From assembly GCA_016795365.1 (NCBI GenBank), contig JAEUHN010000029.1, forward strand, positions 62,001 to 126,000: a stretch of 64,000 bases of DNA, in the 5' to 3' direction. The position numbers were made by a program, and so were the translations under genes. The notes beneath the pieces are model-generated. The model searched no databases, was not told where the DNA came from, and saw only the letters and a program-made list of their open reading frames with translations. This document shows positions 1 to 6,889 of the stretch, one piece after another; position 1 is the first letter of the stretch; the number at the start of each line of letters is the position of its first letter. Source of the DNA: Verrucomicrobiaceae bacterium (GTDB lineage Bacteria > Verrucomicrobiota > Verrucomicrobiia > Verrucomicrobiales > Verrucomicrobiaceae).

Positions 1-641
1 TTGTCCGCGAGATCGGCGCCGAAGAGGCCAACAAGGAACTCGCCTCACGCAACGCTGACGGCTTCGTCGAACTCGTGAACGGCAAGGACCTGAGCAACTG
101 GCAGGGTGCCGTGGACAGTTATGAAGTGAAGGACGGCGCCATCACCTGCAAGCCCGGCAAAGGCGGCGACCTCCTGACAAAGGATGAGTATGAGAACTTC
201 ACCATCCGCACCGAGTTCAAGCTGCCCAAGGCTGGCAACAATGGCATCGCCCTGCGCACACCGCTCGGCGGCCACTCCGCCTCCGACGGCCTGGAACTCC
301 AGGTGATCGACAGCGACGGCTACAACGAGAAGATGGCCGCCGCCGGCAAGAAGGGCCTGGAACCGTATCAGTATCATGGCTCGCTGTATCATTGCGTGGG
401 TGCCAAGCACGGCTACCTGCGTCCCGTGGGTGAATGGAACTTCGAAGAGATCGAAGTGCAGGGTCAGAAGATCAAGGTCACGCTCAACGGCACCAAGATC
501 CTCGACGTGGATATCGACACCTTCGACCGCAGCCAGATCGCCCATCCGCCCAAGGGCCTCGACCGCAAGTCCGGCCTCATCGGTTTCGCCGGTCACAGCG
601 ACCCAGTCGAGTTCCGCAGCTTCAAGGTGAAGAAGCTGTAA
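1..641 (+). CDS. DUF1080 / 3-keto-disaccharide hydrolase domain protein, C-terminal part (5' end outside window)
   Basis: The frame is open from base 3 and ends with TAA at 639-641, so the gene starts upstream of the window. The visible ~212 residues hold a jelly-roll DUF1080 domain: 'FVELVNGKDLSNW' opens it, 'NNGIALRTP' and 'LELQVID' are typical internal strands, and 'SGLIGFAGHSDPVEFRSFKV' closes it in the usual way. Family knowledge: these domains are secreted or periplasmic, bind or hydrolyse carbohydrates, and some act on 3-keto-glycosides. An internal GTG at 75 is not a credible start because homology continues upstream of it. A rho-independent terminator follows at 674-700. A second DUF1080 gene lies at 5674-6840. 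Confidence 0.85.
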   Translation, partial: VREIGAEEANKELASRNADGFVELVNGKDLSNWQGAVDSYEVKDGAITCKPGKGGDLLTKDEYENFTIRTEFKLPKAGNNGIALRTPLGGHSASDGLELQVIDSDGYNEKMAAAGKKGLEPYQYHGSLYHCVGAKHGYLRPVGEWNFEEIEVQGQKIKVTLNGTKILDVDIDTFDRSQIAHPPKGLDRKSGLIGFAGHSDPVEFRSFKVKKL

Positions 642-673
642 GCCCACATTGATCCGAACCACTCCAACCACGA

Positions 674-700
674 AGCGGGCCAGCGATGGCCCGCTTTTTT
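674..700 (+). terminator. rho-independent terminator of the DUF1080 gene
   Basis: GCGGGCC (675-681), a 6-nt loop and GGCCCGC (688-694) form a perfect 7-bp GC-rich stem followed directly by six T residues (695-700). It lies 33 bases after the stop codon of the upstream gene. Confidence 0.85.
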
Positions 701-766
701 GTTGAGAAGGCCCGTGTGCCTATCAACCTACACCATCGGTGTTGGCTCACGAGTCTCCCCTCGCCA

Positions 767-814
767 AGCCGCAGAGCGGCGACCGAAATGTAGCCCGGCC
801 TTTCAAGGCCGGGA
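767..814. repeat. left REP-like inverted arm of the RAYT unit
   Basis: It contains AGCCGCAGAGCGGC (767-780) and, after a short spacer, GTAG plus a 20-nt hairpin (794-813). The stretch is nearly identical to the reverse complement of 1382-1429; the 24 bases 791-814 match exactly. Confidence 0.8.
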
Positions 815-878
815 ACCGAACGTCGCCACGAAATCCAGTCGCAGCGCGACGCCCGAACCTTCCACCACCTCCCTGACC

Positions 879-1331
879 ATGGCCGATTCGTTCCACTCGC
901 TGAACTACCACCTCATCTGGAGCACCAAGGATCGCTACCCGTGGTTCACGGCCGACATCGAGCCTCGCGTGTGGGAATACTTAGCAGGCATTGCCCGAGA
1001 GAAAGGGATGACGGCCATCTGCGTCGGCGGTTATCGGGACCATGTGCATCTGCTCGTGCGCGTGCCGCCCACGATGGAGTTGAGCAAGGCGGTGCAACTT
1101 CTCAAAGGGCCGTCGTCCAAGTGGCTGCGGGAGACGCTTCCGGGGTTCTCAACGTTCCATTGGCAGGACGGCTACGGAGCCTTCACCGTCAGCAAGTCGG
1201 GCATCGACGGCGTGGTCGAATACATCCGTGGTCAGGCCGAGCATCATCGCGTGAAGACGTTCCAGGAGGAGTTCATGGAGTTTCTGAAGCGCCACGAGAT
1301 CAATTACAAGCCGGAGTATCTGTGGGGGTAG
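879..1331 (+). CDS. REP-associated tyrosine transposase (Y1_Tnp / IS200-like, RAYT)
   Basis: This 150-residue protein is a single-strand DNA transposase of the HUH/Y1 class. The HUH metal-binding pair is H55-V-H57 in 'DHVHLLVRVP', and the likely nucleophile is Y115 in 'VEYIRGQAEHH', with Q119 and H122/H123 in the usual places. The segment 'GYGAFTVSKSG' is a signature of this subgroup. The frame stays open upstream to 699, but that part runs through the REP hairpin and has no recognisable protein features, so the ATG at 879 is chosen. The gene is intact and flanked by inverted REPs, which points to the RAYT type and away from a classical IS200 element. Confidence 0.88.
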   Translation: MADSFHSLNYHLIWSTKDRYPWFTADIEPRVWEYLAGIAREKGMTAICVGGYRDHVHLLVRVPPTMELSKAVQLLKGPSSKWLRETLPGFSTFHWQDGYGAFTVSKSGIDGVVEYIRGQAEHHRVKTFQEEFMEFLKRHEINYKPEYLWG

Positions 1332-1343
1332 CGAAGTCTTCGT

Positions 1344-1360
1344 GTGTCGCTCTGCGACAC
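1344..1360. repeat. inner palindrome downstream of the transposase
   Basis: GTGTCGC-TCT-GCGACAC is a perfect 7-bp stem starting 12 bases after the transposase stop. A shorter related palindrome (GTCGC-AGC-GCGAC) lies upstream of the gene at 838-850. No T-run follows, so it is treated as part of the REP structure and not as a terminator. Confidence 0.55.
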
Positions 1361-1381
1361 AGGGATATTGAGGACGAGTGG

Positions 1382-1429
1382 TCCCGGCCTTGAAAGGCCG
1401 GGCTATATTTCGGATGCCGCTCTGCGGCT
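1382..1429. repeat. right REP-like inverted arm of the RAYT unit
   Basis: Bases 1382-1405 are the exact reverse complement of 791-814, and GCCGCTCTGCGGCT (1416-1429) mirrors 767-780 of the left arm. The arm ends about 40 bases before the stop of the convergent ABC permease gene. Confidence 0.8.
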
Positions 1430-1470
1430 GGATTGAATCGACCGCCCTGAGATCAACAGGCCGTGAGCAC

Positions 1471-2328
1471 CTACTCACTCACGCTCTTCGGATCGAATGC
1501 ATCGCGCAGGGCGTCACCGAGGGTGTTGAGTGCGAGCAAGGTGGAGCAAAAGAAGAGGGCGGGGCCGAGTAGCAGCCAGGGATACGATTGGATGCCGGCT
1601 GCCCCTTCGCCGATGAGGACACCCCACGAGGCAAACGGTGGCTGCACGCCGAGGCCGAGGAAGCTGAGCGTGGCTTCCAGCAGCATGACGCCGGGGACGG
1701 TGAGGCTGGCGTAGATGACGATGCTACCGGCGACATTGGGCAGCAGGTGGCGGAAAAGGATCTGCCCGAAGCTGGCTCCGTAGGCGCGGGCGGCGGTGAT
1801 GAACTCCTGGTTCTTCAGTGCGAGCACTTGGCTGCGCACCACGCGCGCCATGGTGAGCCACTCAACGGCACCGATGGCGGCAAAAAGGAGCCACAGCTCG
1901 CGGCCAAACACGACGGTGAGCAGGATCACAAACGTCATGAACGGGAAGGCGTAGAGGATGTCCACGAAGCGCATCATGGCGGAGTCCACGCGCGGATGGC
2001 TGAGGCCGGAAAGCAAGCCGTAGCCGACGCCGATGACCATGGCGACGAGCGTGGCAACCATGCCAACGAGCAAGGACATGCGCCCGCCGTAGAGCAGTCG
2101 GGTGAAAAGATCTCGCCCGAGCGAGTCGGTGCCAAGCCAGTGCGACCACGAGGGCGCTGAGGCTCCGAGTTTCAGATCCTGCGATGCTTCGGTGTAAGGC
2201 GACAGCCATGGGCCGCAACCACAGAGCAGCACCAGGAACACGAGGAAGAGCATCGCGATCACGGTGCTGCGATGGCTGGTCAATCGACGCCATGCAGCTT
2301 GTCCAGGAGACTCGTGCAGCGTGCTCAT
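1471..2328 (-). CDS. ABC transporter permease, OppC/DppC type
   Basis: This 285-residue inner-membrane permease belongs to the binding-protein-dependent peptide/nickel/oligosaccharide uptake family. The cytoplasmic N-terminus is followed by a first membrane helix (about residues 25-45), the periplasmic motif 'HWLGTDSLGRDLFTRLLYGGR' typical of OppC/DppC, and further helices. The coupling (EAA) loop that contacts the ATPase reads 'AARAYGASFGQILFRHLLPN'. It overlaps the upstream permease gene by 4 bp (ATGA), so the pair is translationally coupled. No ATPase or substrate-binding-protein gene is visible in the window, so the substrate cannot be assigned. Confidence 0.9.
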   Translation of the reverse strand: MSTLHESPGQAAWRRLTSHRSTVIAMLFLVFLVLLCGCGPWLSPYTEASQDLKLGASAPSWSHWLGTDSLGRDLFTRLLYGGRMSLLVGMVATLVAMVIGVGYGLLSGLSHPRVDSAMMRFVDILYAFPFMTFVILLTVVFGRELWLLFAAIGAVEWLTMARVVRSQVLALKNQEFITAARAYGASFGQILFRHLLPNVAGSIVIYASLTVPGVMLLEATLSFLGLGVQPPFASWGVLIGEGAAGIQSYPWLLLGPALFFCSTLLALNTLGDALRDAFDPKSVSE

Positions 2329-3242
2329 GACTTGAGACCGATGCGGGGATTGATGGCGGCCTGGATGATGTCCACCAGCAGGTTGAAGCCGACGATCATC
2401 GCGGCGTAGAACGCGGCGGTGGCGCTGGCGAGCGCATAGTCGCGATTGATCGCGGCGCTAACAAAGTGCTGCCCGAGGCCGGGGATTTGGAACACAGTCT
2501 CGGTGACGAACGAACCGGTCAGCAATCCAGCGGCCGCGGGGCCAAGGAAGTTGAGCAACGGCAGACTCGCGAGCTTCAGTGCGTGACGAAACACGACCGC
2601 GCCTTCGCCAGCGCCCTTGGCGCGCGCGGTGCGGATGAACTCCTGCGCGAGCGTTTCGCGCAAGCCGCCACGTGTGAGCCTTGCCACGTAAGCGGCGTAG
2701 ATGAGACCCAACGTGAGCGAGGGGAGCACCCAATCGTCTGCATCATACCAGCCGGCGACGTTGAACCAATTGAGCTTCAGTCCAAACACCAGCGCGATGA
2801 GCGGACCGAGCACGAGGCTGGGCGCGCAGATGCCGAGCGTGGACATGAGCATGGCACTGCGATCTTCCAGGGAACCGGGGCGCAGTGCGGCGAGTGCTCC
2901 GGCTGGAACACCGAGCCCGATCGCGATGAGCAGCGCTGGCAGGCCGATCGCGGCGGAGATCGGGAAGCTGTTGCGAATGATGTCGCCGACGAGCTGGCTC
3001 TTGAACTTGTCGCACTTCAGCGTGCCAGACATGGCCTTGCTGAGCACACGCAGGAACTGCACATGCAAGGGCTGGTCGAGGCCATACTCCTCGCGCAGCC
3101 GCGCCTCGTTCTCTGGCGTGGTGGCGCGTTCCTTTTGGTAAGGTCCGCCGGGTGCGGCTTTCAGCAGCGCGAAGGTGGCGACCATCGTGATGAAGACCAC
3201 CACGATGCCCTGCAACAACCGGCTGATGAGGAAGCGCGCCAT
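2325..3242 (-). CDS. ABC transporter permease, OppB/DppB type
   Basis: This 305-residue permease is the usual partner of an OppC-type protein. It begins with the standard N-terminal helix ('FLISRLLQGIVVVFITM'), has a periplasmic loop, and carries an EAA loop 'TARAKGAGEGAVVFRHALK' before 'ETVFQIPGLGQHFVSAAINRDY', the classic OppB C-terminal signature. The start codon lies only 9 bases after the dnaB stop, so cotranscription with dnaB is likely, an unusual neighbour for a transporter. No Shine-Dalgarno sequence is apparent. Confidence 0.9.
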   Translation of the reverse strand: MARFLISRLLQGIVVVFITMVATFALLKAAPGGPYQKERATTPENEARLREEYGLDQPLHVQFLRVLSKAMSGTLKCDKFKSQLVGDIIRNSFPISAAIGLPALLIAIGLGVPAGALAALRPGSLEDRSAMLMSTLGICAPSLVLGPLIALVFGLKLNWFNVAGWYDADDWVLPSLTLGLIYAAYVARLTRGGLRETLAQEFIRTARAKGAGEGAVVFRHALKLASLPLLNFLGPAAAGLLTGSFVTETVFQIPGLGQHFVSAAINRDYALASATAAFYAAMIVGFNLLVDIIQAAINPRIGLKS

Positions 3243-3251
3243 GGATGCGGT

Positions 3252-4820
3252 TTAGCTGCCGGATTGCGGATTGGGTGAGCGCTCAAGGAATCGCATCGAG
3301 TGGTCGATGAAGGTCAGCAGCACGTCATCGGTCGGACCATTTCGGTTCTTCGCGATGATGAGCACCGACTCACCCTTCGGCTTCTCTTCCTCGACGTCCT
3401 TGGAGCCCTTGCCGCCCTTCTTGTCGTCATCGTCGTCGGGCTGCTTGCTGCCCGCGTAATCGGTTCGCGTCAGCAGGCCCACCATGTCGGCATCCTGCTC
3501 GATGGAGCCGGATTCACGCAGGTCGGAGAGCATCGGGCGCTGGCCTTTGCGCTGCTCCACCGAGCGGTTGAGCTGCGCGAGCACGATGATCGGGATGTTG
3601 AGTTCCTTGGCGATGCCTTTGATACCGGCGGAGATTTCCGCGATTTCGATCTGGCGGTTGTCCTTGGCTTTGCGTGAGCTGGAGGTGAGGAGCTGCAGGT
3701 AGTCGATCGCGATCATGCGGATGCCATGCTGCTTGTGCAGGCGGCGGGCCTTGGCGCGCAGTTCCATGATGTCGATGCCCGGCGTTTCATCGATCCAGAT
3801 CTGGCTCTTCTGCAAGTCGCGCATCGCCTTGGCAATCGCATCGTGATCGGCATCATTGAGCAGACCGCGCTGCAAGGTGGACATGCTGATGCGCGCACGG
3901 GAGACGAGGAGACGTCGCACCAGCATGGATGCACTCATTTCCAAGCTGAATACGGCAGTCGGCAGGCCCTGATCGACGGCGATGTGCTCGACGATGTTCA
4001 TGACGAGCGAGGTCTTTCCCATCGACGGACGGGCCGCGATGACGAACATTTCCCCGCCTTGCAGACCGGCACTGAGGTCGTCGAGTTGCTTGTAGCCGGA
4101 GGAGATGCCGCGCAGTTGTCCCGGGGCCGCCAGCATCTGCTCAATGCTGTCGATGGCGTCCATGACGTGGTCCTTCAGCGGCTTGATGCCGTCGGCGGAC
4201 TTCGCGCCTTCACGCACGGCCAGCACGCGTTGCTCGGCCTTGTCGATTTCACCATCCACGTCTTCGTCGATGTGGCCGCGACCATGCTCATAGGCATAGT
4301 GAATGTTCAGCGAGCAGGCGTGGATGAGTTGCCGCAGGACGTGCTTGTCCATGAGCACCTTCTTGTAGAAGTCGTAGTGCGCGGAGACGGGAATGAAGCT
4401 GTAGAGCTGCGAGATCGCGCCTGCGCCACCGACCTTGTCGATGACCTGCTTTTCACGCAGGGCGTGCGTCAGCGTGGCGATGTCGAGCGGCGTGCCACGG
4501 TCGTAGAAGGTCTGCAGCGTCTCGTAGATGAGGCGGTTGGCTTCGTGATAAAACGCTTCCAACGGAATCTGCACACGGGCGTCGCTGAGACGTTCACGTG
4601 GATCGTGCAGCAGGCCGGAGAGCACGCCTTTCTCGGCCTCATCCGAGAAGGGCAACGAGCGGTTGATATTGGCCAGCAGTTCCTCGGTGGTAGGCTCTTC
4701 CCGGGACTTGCGATCACGCAACGAGAAGGGCTTCTCGGGGCGAAAGCCAGGCTTCGGCTCGGCGTCAGGAACACCGGCTTGAGGAAGGGGAATGACGTTG
4801 ATGGGTTGGGGCTCGGCCAT
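3252..4820 (-). CDS. dnaB: replicative DNA helicase DnaB
   Basis: DnaB is the hexameric 5'-3' helicase that unwinds the replication fork. The 522-residue protein has a proline-rich N-terminal extension (~45 residues), the DnaB N-terminal helical domain ('LPFSDEAEKGVLSGLL' onward), a linker, and the RecA-like ATPase domain with Walker A 'ARPSMGKTS' at about 263-271, the Walker B region 'MIAIDYLQLL' and 'LSDLRESGSIEQDAD'. It is longer than usual (~450-480) because of the N-terminal extension and a charged insertion near the C-terminus ('QPDDDDDKKGGKGSKD'). There is no intein. It follows rplI, an arrangement common in bacteria. Confidence 0.96.
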   Translation of the reverse strand: MAEPQPINVIPLPQAGVPDAEPKPGFRPEKPFSLRDRKSREEPTTEELLANINRSLPFSDEAEKGVLSGLLHDPRERLSDARVQIPLEAFYHEANRLIYETLQTFYDRGTPLDIATLTHALREKQVIDKVGGAGAISQLYSFIPVSAHYDFYKKVLMDKHVLRQLIHACSLNIHYAYEHGRGHIDEDVDGEIDKAEQRVLAVREGAKSADGIKPLKDHVMDAIDSIEQMLAAPGQLRGISSGYKQLDDLSAGLQGGEMFVIAARPSMGKTSLVMNIVEHIAVDQGLPTAVFSLEMSASMLVRRLLVSRARISMSTLQRGLLNDADHDAIAKAMRDLQKSQIWIDETPGIDIMELRAKARRLHKQHGIRMIAIDYLQLLTSSSRKAKDNRQIEIAEISAGIKGIAKELNIPIIVLAQLNRSVEQRKGQRPMLSDLRESGSIEQDADMVGLLTRTDYAGSKQPDDDDDKKGGKGSKDVEEEKPKGESVLIIAKNRNGPTDDVLLTFIDHSMRFLERSPNPQSGS

Positions 4821-4891
4821 CGTGGGAAATCAGAGTGGAGCGAGTGTAGAGAGCGGGCGAGGAGCCGTAAAGGTTTAGAAGCTCACATTGC

Positions 4892-4897
4892 ATTGTA
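4892..4897 (-). promoter_or_regulatory. possible -10 element for dnaB
   Basis: On the minus strand TACAAT lies about 72 bases before the dnaB ATG, downstream of the rplI terminator. The matching -35 region (TTCAAC, 17-bp spacing) is poor, so this is only a candidate. Confidence 0.25.
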
Positions 4898-4972
4898 AAC
4901 AAGCGATCGGCGATGTTGAAGGTGCCGATGAACCGACGTCAGAGCCAAAGCATTGCGAGCAACCTGGGCACT

Positions 4973-5010
4973 CCAAAAACAACAAGGCCCCTGGGGACAC
5001 CAGGAGCCTT
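4973..5010 (-). terminator. rho-independent terminator after rplI
   Basis: Read on the minus strand, AAGGCTCCTGG and CCAGGGGCCTT form an 11-bp stem (one mismatch) around a TGTC loop, followed by GTTGTTTTT. It lies 29 bases after the rplI stop, so dnaB probably has its own promoter or depends on read-through. Confidence 0.8.
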
Positions 5011-5038
5011 GATGAAAATTGAAGGAGTGGCGGAGAAA

Positions 5039-5530
5039 TTACTCGTCGCCTTTCTCGTCGGCAGGAGCCTCGGCACCTTCGGACACAACGATCAGCTTCA
5101 CCGTGGCGGTGATGTCGTGACCGAGGTTGACCGGGACGTCGAACTTGCCCGTGCCCTTGATGGGCTTGTCCAGCTGGATGGCGTGACGATCGATGTCGAT
5201 GCCGGTTTCGGCGACGATTGCCTTAGCGATGTCGATGGTGGTGATCGAACCGAAGGACTTGCCCTTGGCACCCGTATTGAGCGTCAGCGTCAGCTTGGCC
5301 TTCTTGAGCTTGGAGGCGAGCTTTTCAGCTTCGATCATCTCCTCGGCTTCGCGCTTGGCGCGAGCTTCCTTGAGAGCCGCAGTGTGCTTCAAGTTCGCTT
5401 CGGTGGCTTCATAGGCCTTGCCCTGGGGGACGAGGAAGTTGCGGGCATAACCGCGACGGACTTTGACCACGTCCGCTTCCGCGCCGAGGTTCTTGATCTT
5501 TTCTCTGAGAATGACTTGTGTAAGGGCCAT
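5039..5530 (-). CDS. rplI: 50S ribosomal protein L9
   Basis: L9 binds 23S rRNA at the base of the L1 stalk. The 163-residue protein starts with the family signature 'VILREKIKNLGAEADVVKVR' and 'GYARNFLVPQGKA', continues with the long connecting helix (Lys/Glu/Ala-rich, about 45-80) and ends with the C-terminal rRNA-binding domain ('TLNTGAKGKSFGSITTIDIA'). It is slightly longer than the usual ~150 residues because of an acidic tail (EGAEAPADEKGDE). A GAGG sequence 9 bases before the ATG is one of the few convincing ribosome-binding sites in the window. Confidence 0.97.
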   Translation of the reverse strand: MALTQVILREKIKNLGAEADVVKVRRGYARNFLVPQGKAYEATEANLKHTAALKEARAKREAEEMIEAEKLASKLKKAKLTLTLNTGAKGKSFGSITTIDIAKAIVAETGIDIDRHAIQLDKPIKGTGKFDVPVNLGHDITATVKLIVVSEGAEAPADEKGDE

Positions 5531-5673
5531 GGCTTTTGCCTCTTTGGTTTAAGGGGCGGCGACGCTACACGGTGACCTCCCTTTGTCAAACGGGAGAACA
5601 AACTGCCTGGAAGTGGCCCCGGACGGCGAGGTTCCTGTTGATGCCTGGGGCCTTTCTCTCTACGAACACGCTC

Positions 5674-6840
5674 ATGCGCTCGCTCCTTGCTGCCACCTTG
5701 TCTGTCCTGCCTGTCTCCCTCGCCATCGCCGATGGCGCTTTCTACGGTGATCCGCCGGACGCCACTCATCCATGGGCCATCCACGACATGAATCGCCCGC
5801 AGCCGCCCGTGGTGGTGGCTGGCACTCCCAGTTCCAACGAACAGCCGGGCAAGCCACCGTCGGACGCCGTGATGCTTTTTGGCGGCAGTGACGCGGATAT
5901 CCAGAAATGGGAAGCGGACAAGAATCCCCCTGAGCCCACCAAGTGGGTGGTGAAAAACGGACTGCTCCAGTGCGTGCCTGGCTCTGGCTACATCCGCTCG
6001 AAGGAGCAGTTCAGCGATTGCCAGCTGCACGTGGAATGGAGCGAGCCTGAGGACATCGAAGGCAAGAGCCAGGGTCGTGGCAACAGCGGCATCTTCCTCA
6101 TGGGCCAGGTGGAAGTGCAGGTGCTCGACAATCACAACAACCCTACCTACCCGGACGGTGCCGCAGGTTCCGTCTATGGCGTGAATCCGCCGATGGCAAA
6201 CCCGATCCGCAAGCCCGGCGAGTGGCAGACCTATGACATCGTGTTCCGCCGCCCTATCTTCAAAGACGGCAAAGAAATCGATCCCGGCTACCTCACGGTC
6301 TTCATCAATGGCGTGCTCGTTCAGGATCACACACCGCTCGAAGGCGGCGGCGGTCACAAGGCGCGCTCCAAGCCCCGCCCCTTCCCAGACATGGGACCGC
6401 TGAAGCTTCAGGACCACGGCAATCCCGTGCGTTACCGCAACATCTGGTATCGCCCGCTGCCGAAGCGCGCGATCGACGGCGGCGACACCAGCCACATGAG
6501 CGAAGAACAAACCAAGGCCAAGCGGGCCGAGATTGCGAAGTCGATCCGCGAAGATGCCGCGACGAAGCAAGGCAATGAGAAGATGCTGCGCCTGCTCGAG
6601 TCCCTGGTCTATGATTCGAATGCCGAAGCATTGAGCGAAGGTTCCACCATGGCTGATGCCTTTGTCGCCGCGATGAAAGCCGTGCCATCCGACAAGCTCG
6701 AATCAAAGAAGGGCGAAATCATGCACGTGAACTCGGCTTTCCAATACCTGACGAAGTTCAAGCTCGTCCCGGACAGCTTCAAAGCCGCTGGTGAACTCAA
6801 TGCCATCGTGAAAGCCAACGAGTGGGACAAGAAGAAGTAA
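5674..6840 (+). CDS. secreted DUF1080 / 3-keto-disaccharide hydrolase domain protein
   Basis: The 388-residue product starts with a signal peptide (MRSLLAATLSVLPVSLAIADG). The DUF1080 jelly-roll occupies about residues 65-265: 'VMLFGGSDADIQKWE', 'GRGNSGIFLMGQVEVQVLD', 'GEWQTYDIVFRRP' and 'GPLKLQDHGNPVRYRNIWYRPL'. A charged helical tail of ~110 residues follows and is not assigned. The frame is open upstream to 5536, but the ATG at 5674 gives a proper signal peptide and is chosen. Family members act on 3-keto-glycosides or bind glycans in the periplasm. The GH63-type gene starts 49 bases downstream on the same strand, suggesting a carbohydrate operon. Confidence 0.88.
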   Translation: MRSLLAATLSVLPVSLAIADGAFYGDPPDATHPWAIHDMNRPQPPVVVAGTPSSNEQPGKPPSDAVMLFGGSDADIQKWEADKNPPEPTKWVVKNGLLQCVPGSGYIRSKEQFSDCQLHVEWSEPEDIEGKSQGRGNSGIFLMGQVEVQVLDNHNNPTYPDGAAGSVYGVNPPMANPIRKPGEWQTYDIVFRRPIFKDGKEIDPGYLTVFINGVLVQDHTPLEGGGGHKARSKPRPFPDMGPLKLQDHGNPVRYRNIWYRPLPKRAIDGGDTSHMSEEQTKAKRAEIAKSIREDAATKQGNEKMLRLLESLVYDSNAEALSEGSTMADAFVAAMKAVPSDKLESKKGEIMHVNSAFQYLTKFKLVPDSFKAAGELNAIVKANEWDKKK

Positions 6841-6889
6841 GACACCGTGCGTGATTGCGGCACGGCAATTGCTTGCTTGGGTTTCTCCA

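Larger units (their letters stand above)
767..1429 (+). mobile_element. RAYT unit: Y1 transposase flanked by inverted REP hairpins
   Basis: A REP-associated tyrosine transposase gene (879-1331) sits between two ~48-bp mirror-image sequences (767-814 and 1382-1429). The left arm carries GTAG (790-793) followed by the hairpin CCCGGCC-TTTCAA-GGCCGGG; the right arm is its reverse complement with ATAG in place of GTAG. A second, inner pair of palindromes with GTCGC/GCGAC stems lies at 838-850 and 1344-1360. A tetranucleotide plus hairpin on both sides of a Y1 gene is the known organisation of RAYT/REP loci. Whether the unit still moves cannot be told from one copy. Confidence 0.8.

Noticed and set aside
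879-1331. Calling the Y1 transposase a complete IS200/IS605 element
   Set aside because: No TnpB gene, and the flanks are mirror-image REP hairpins, which is the RAYT arrangement.
3726-4898. 390-residue open frame on the plus strand
   Set aside because: Mirror of dnaB, whose helicase motifs are unambiguous; it also runs through the dnaB promoter region.
5389-6570. 393-residue open frame on the minus strand, ending inside rplI
   Set aside because: Antisense to the DUF1080 gene and overlapping rplI in another frame; its C-terminal part only echoes rplI codons.
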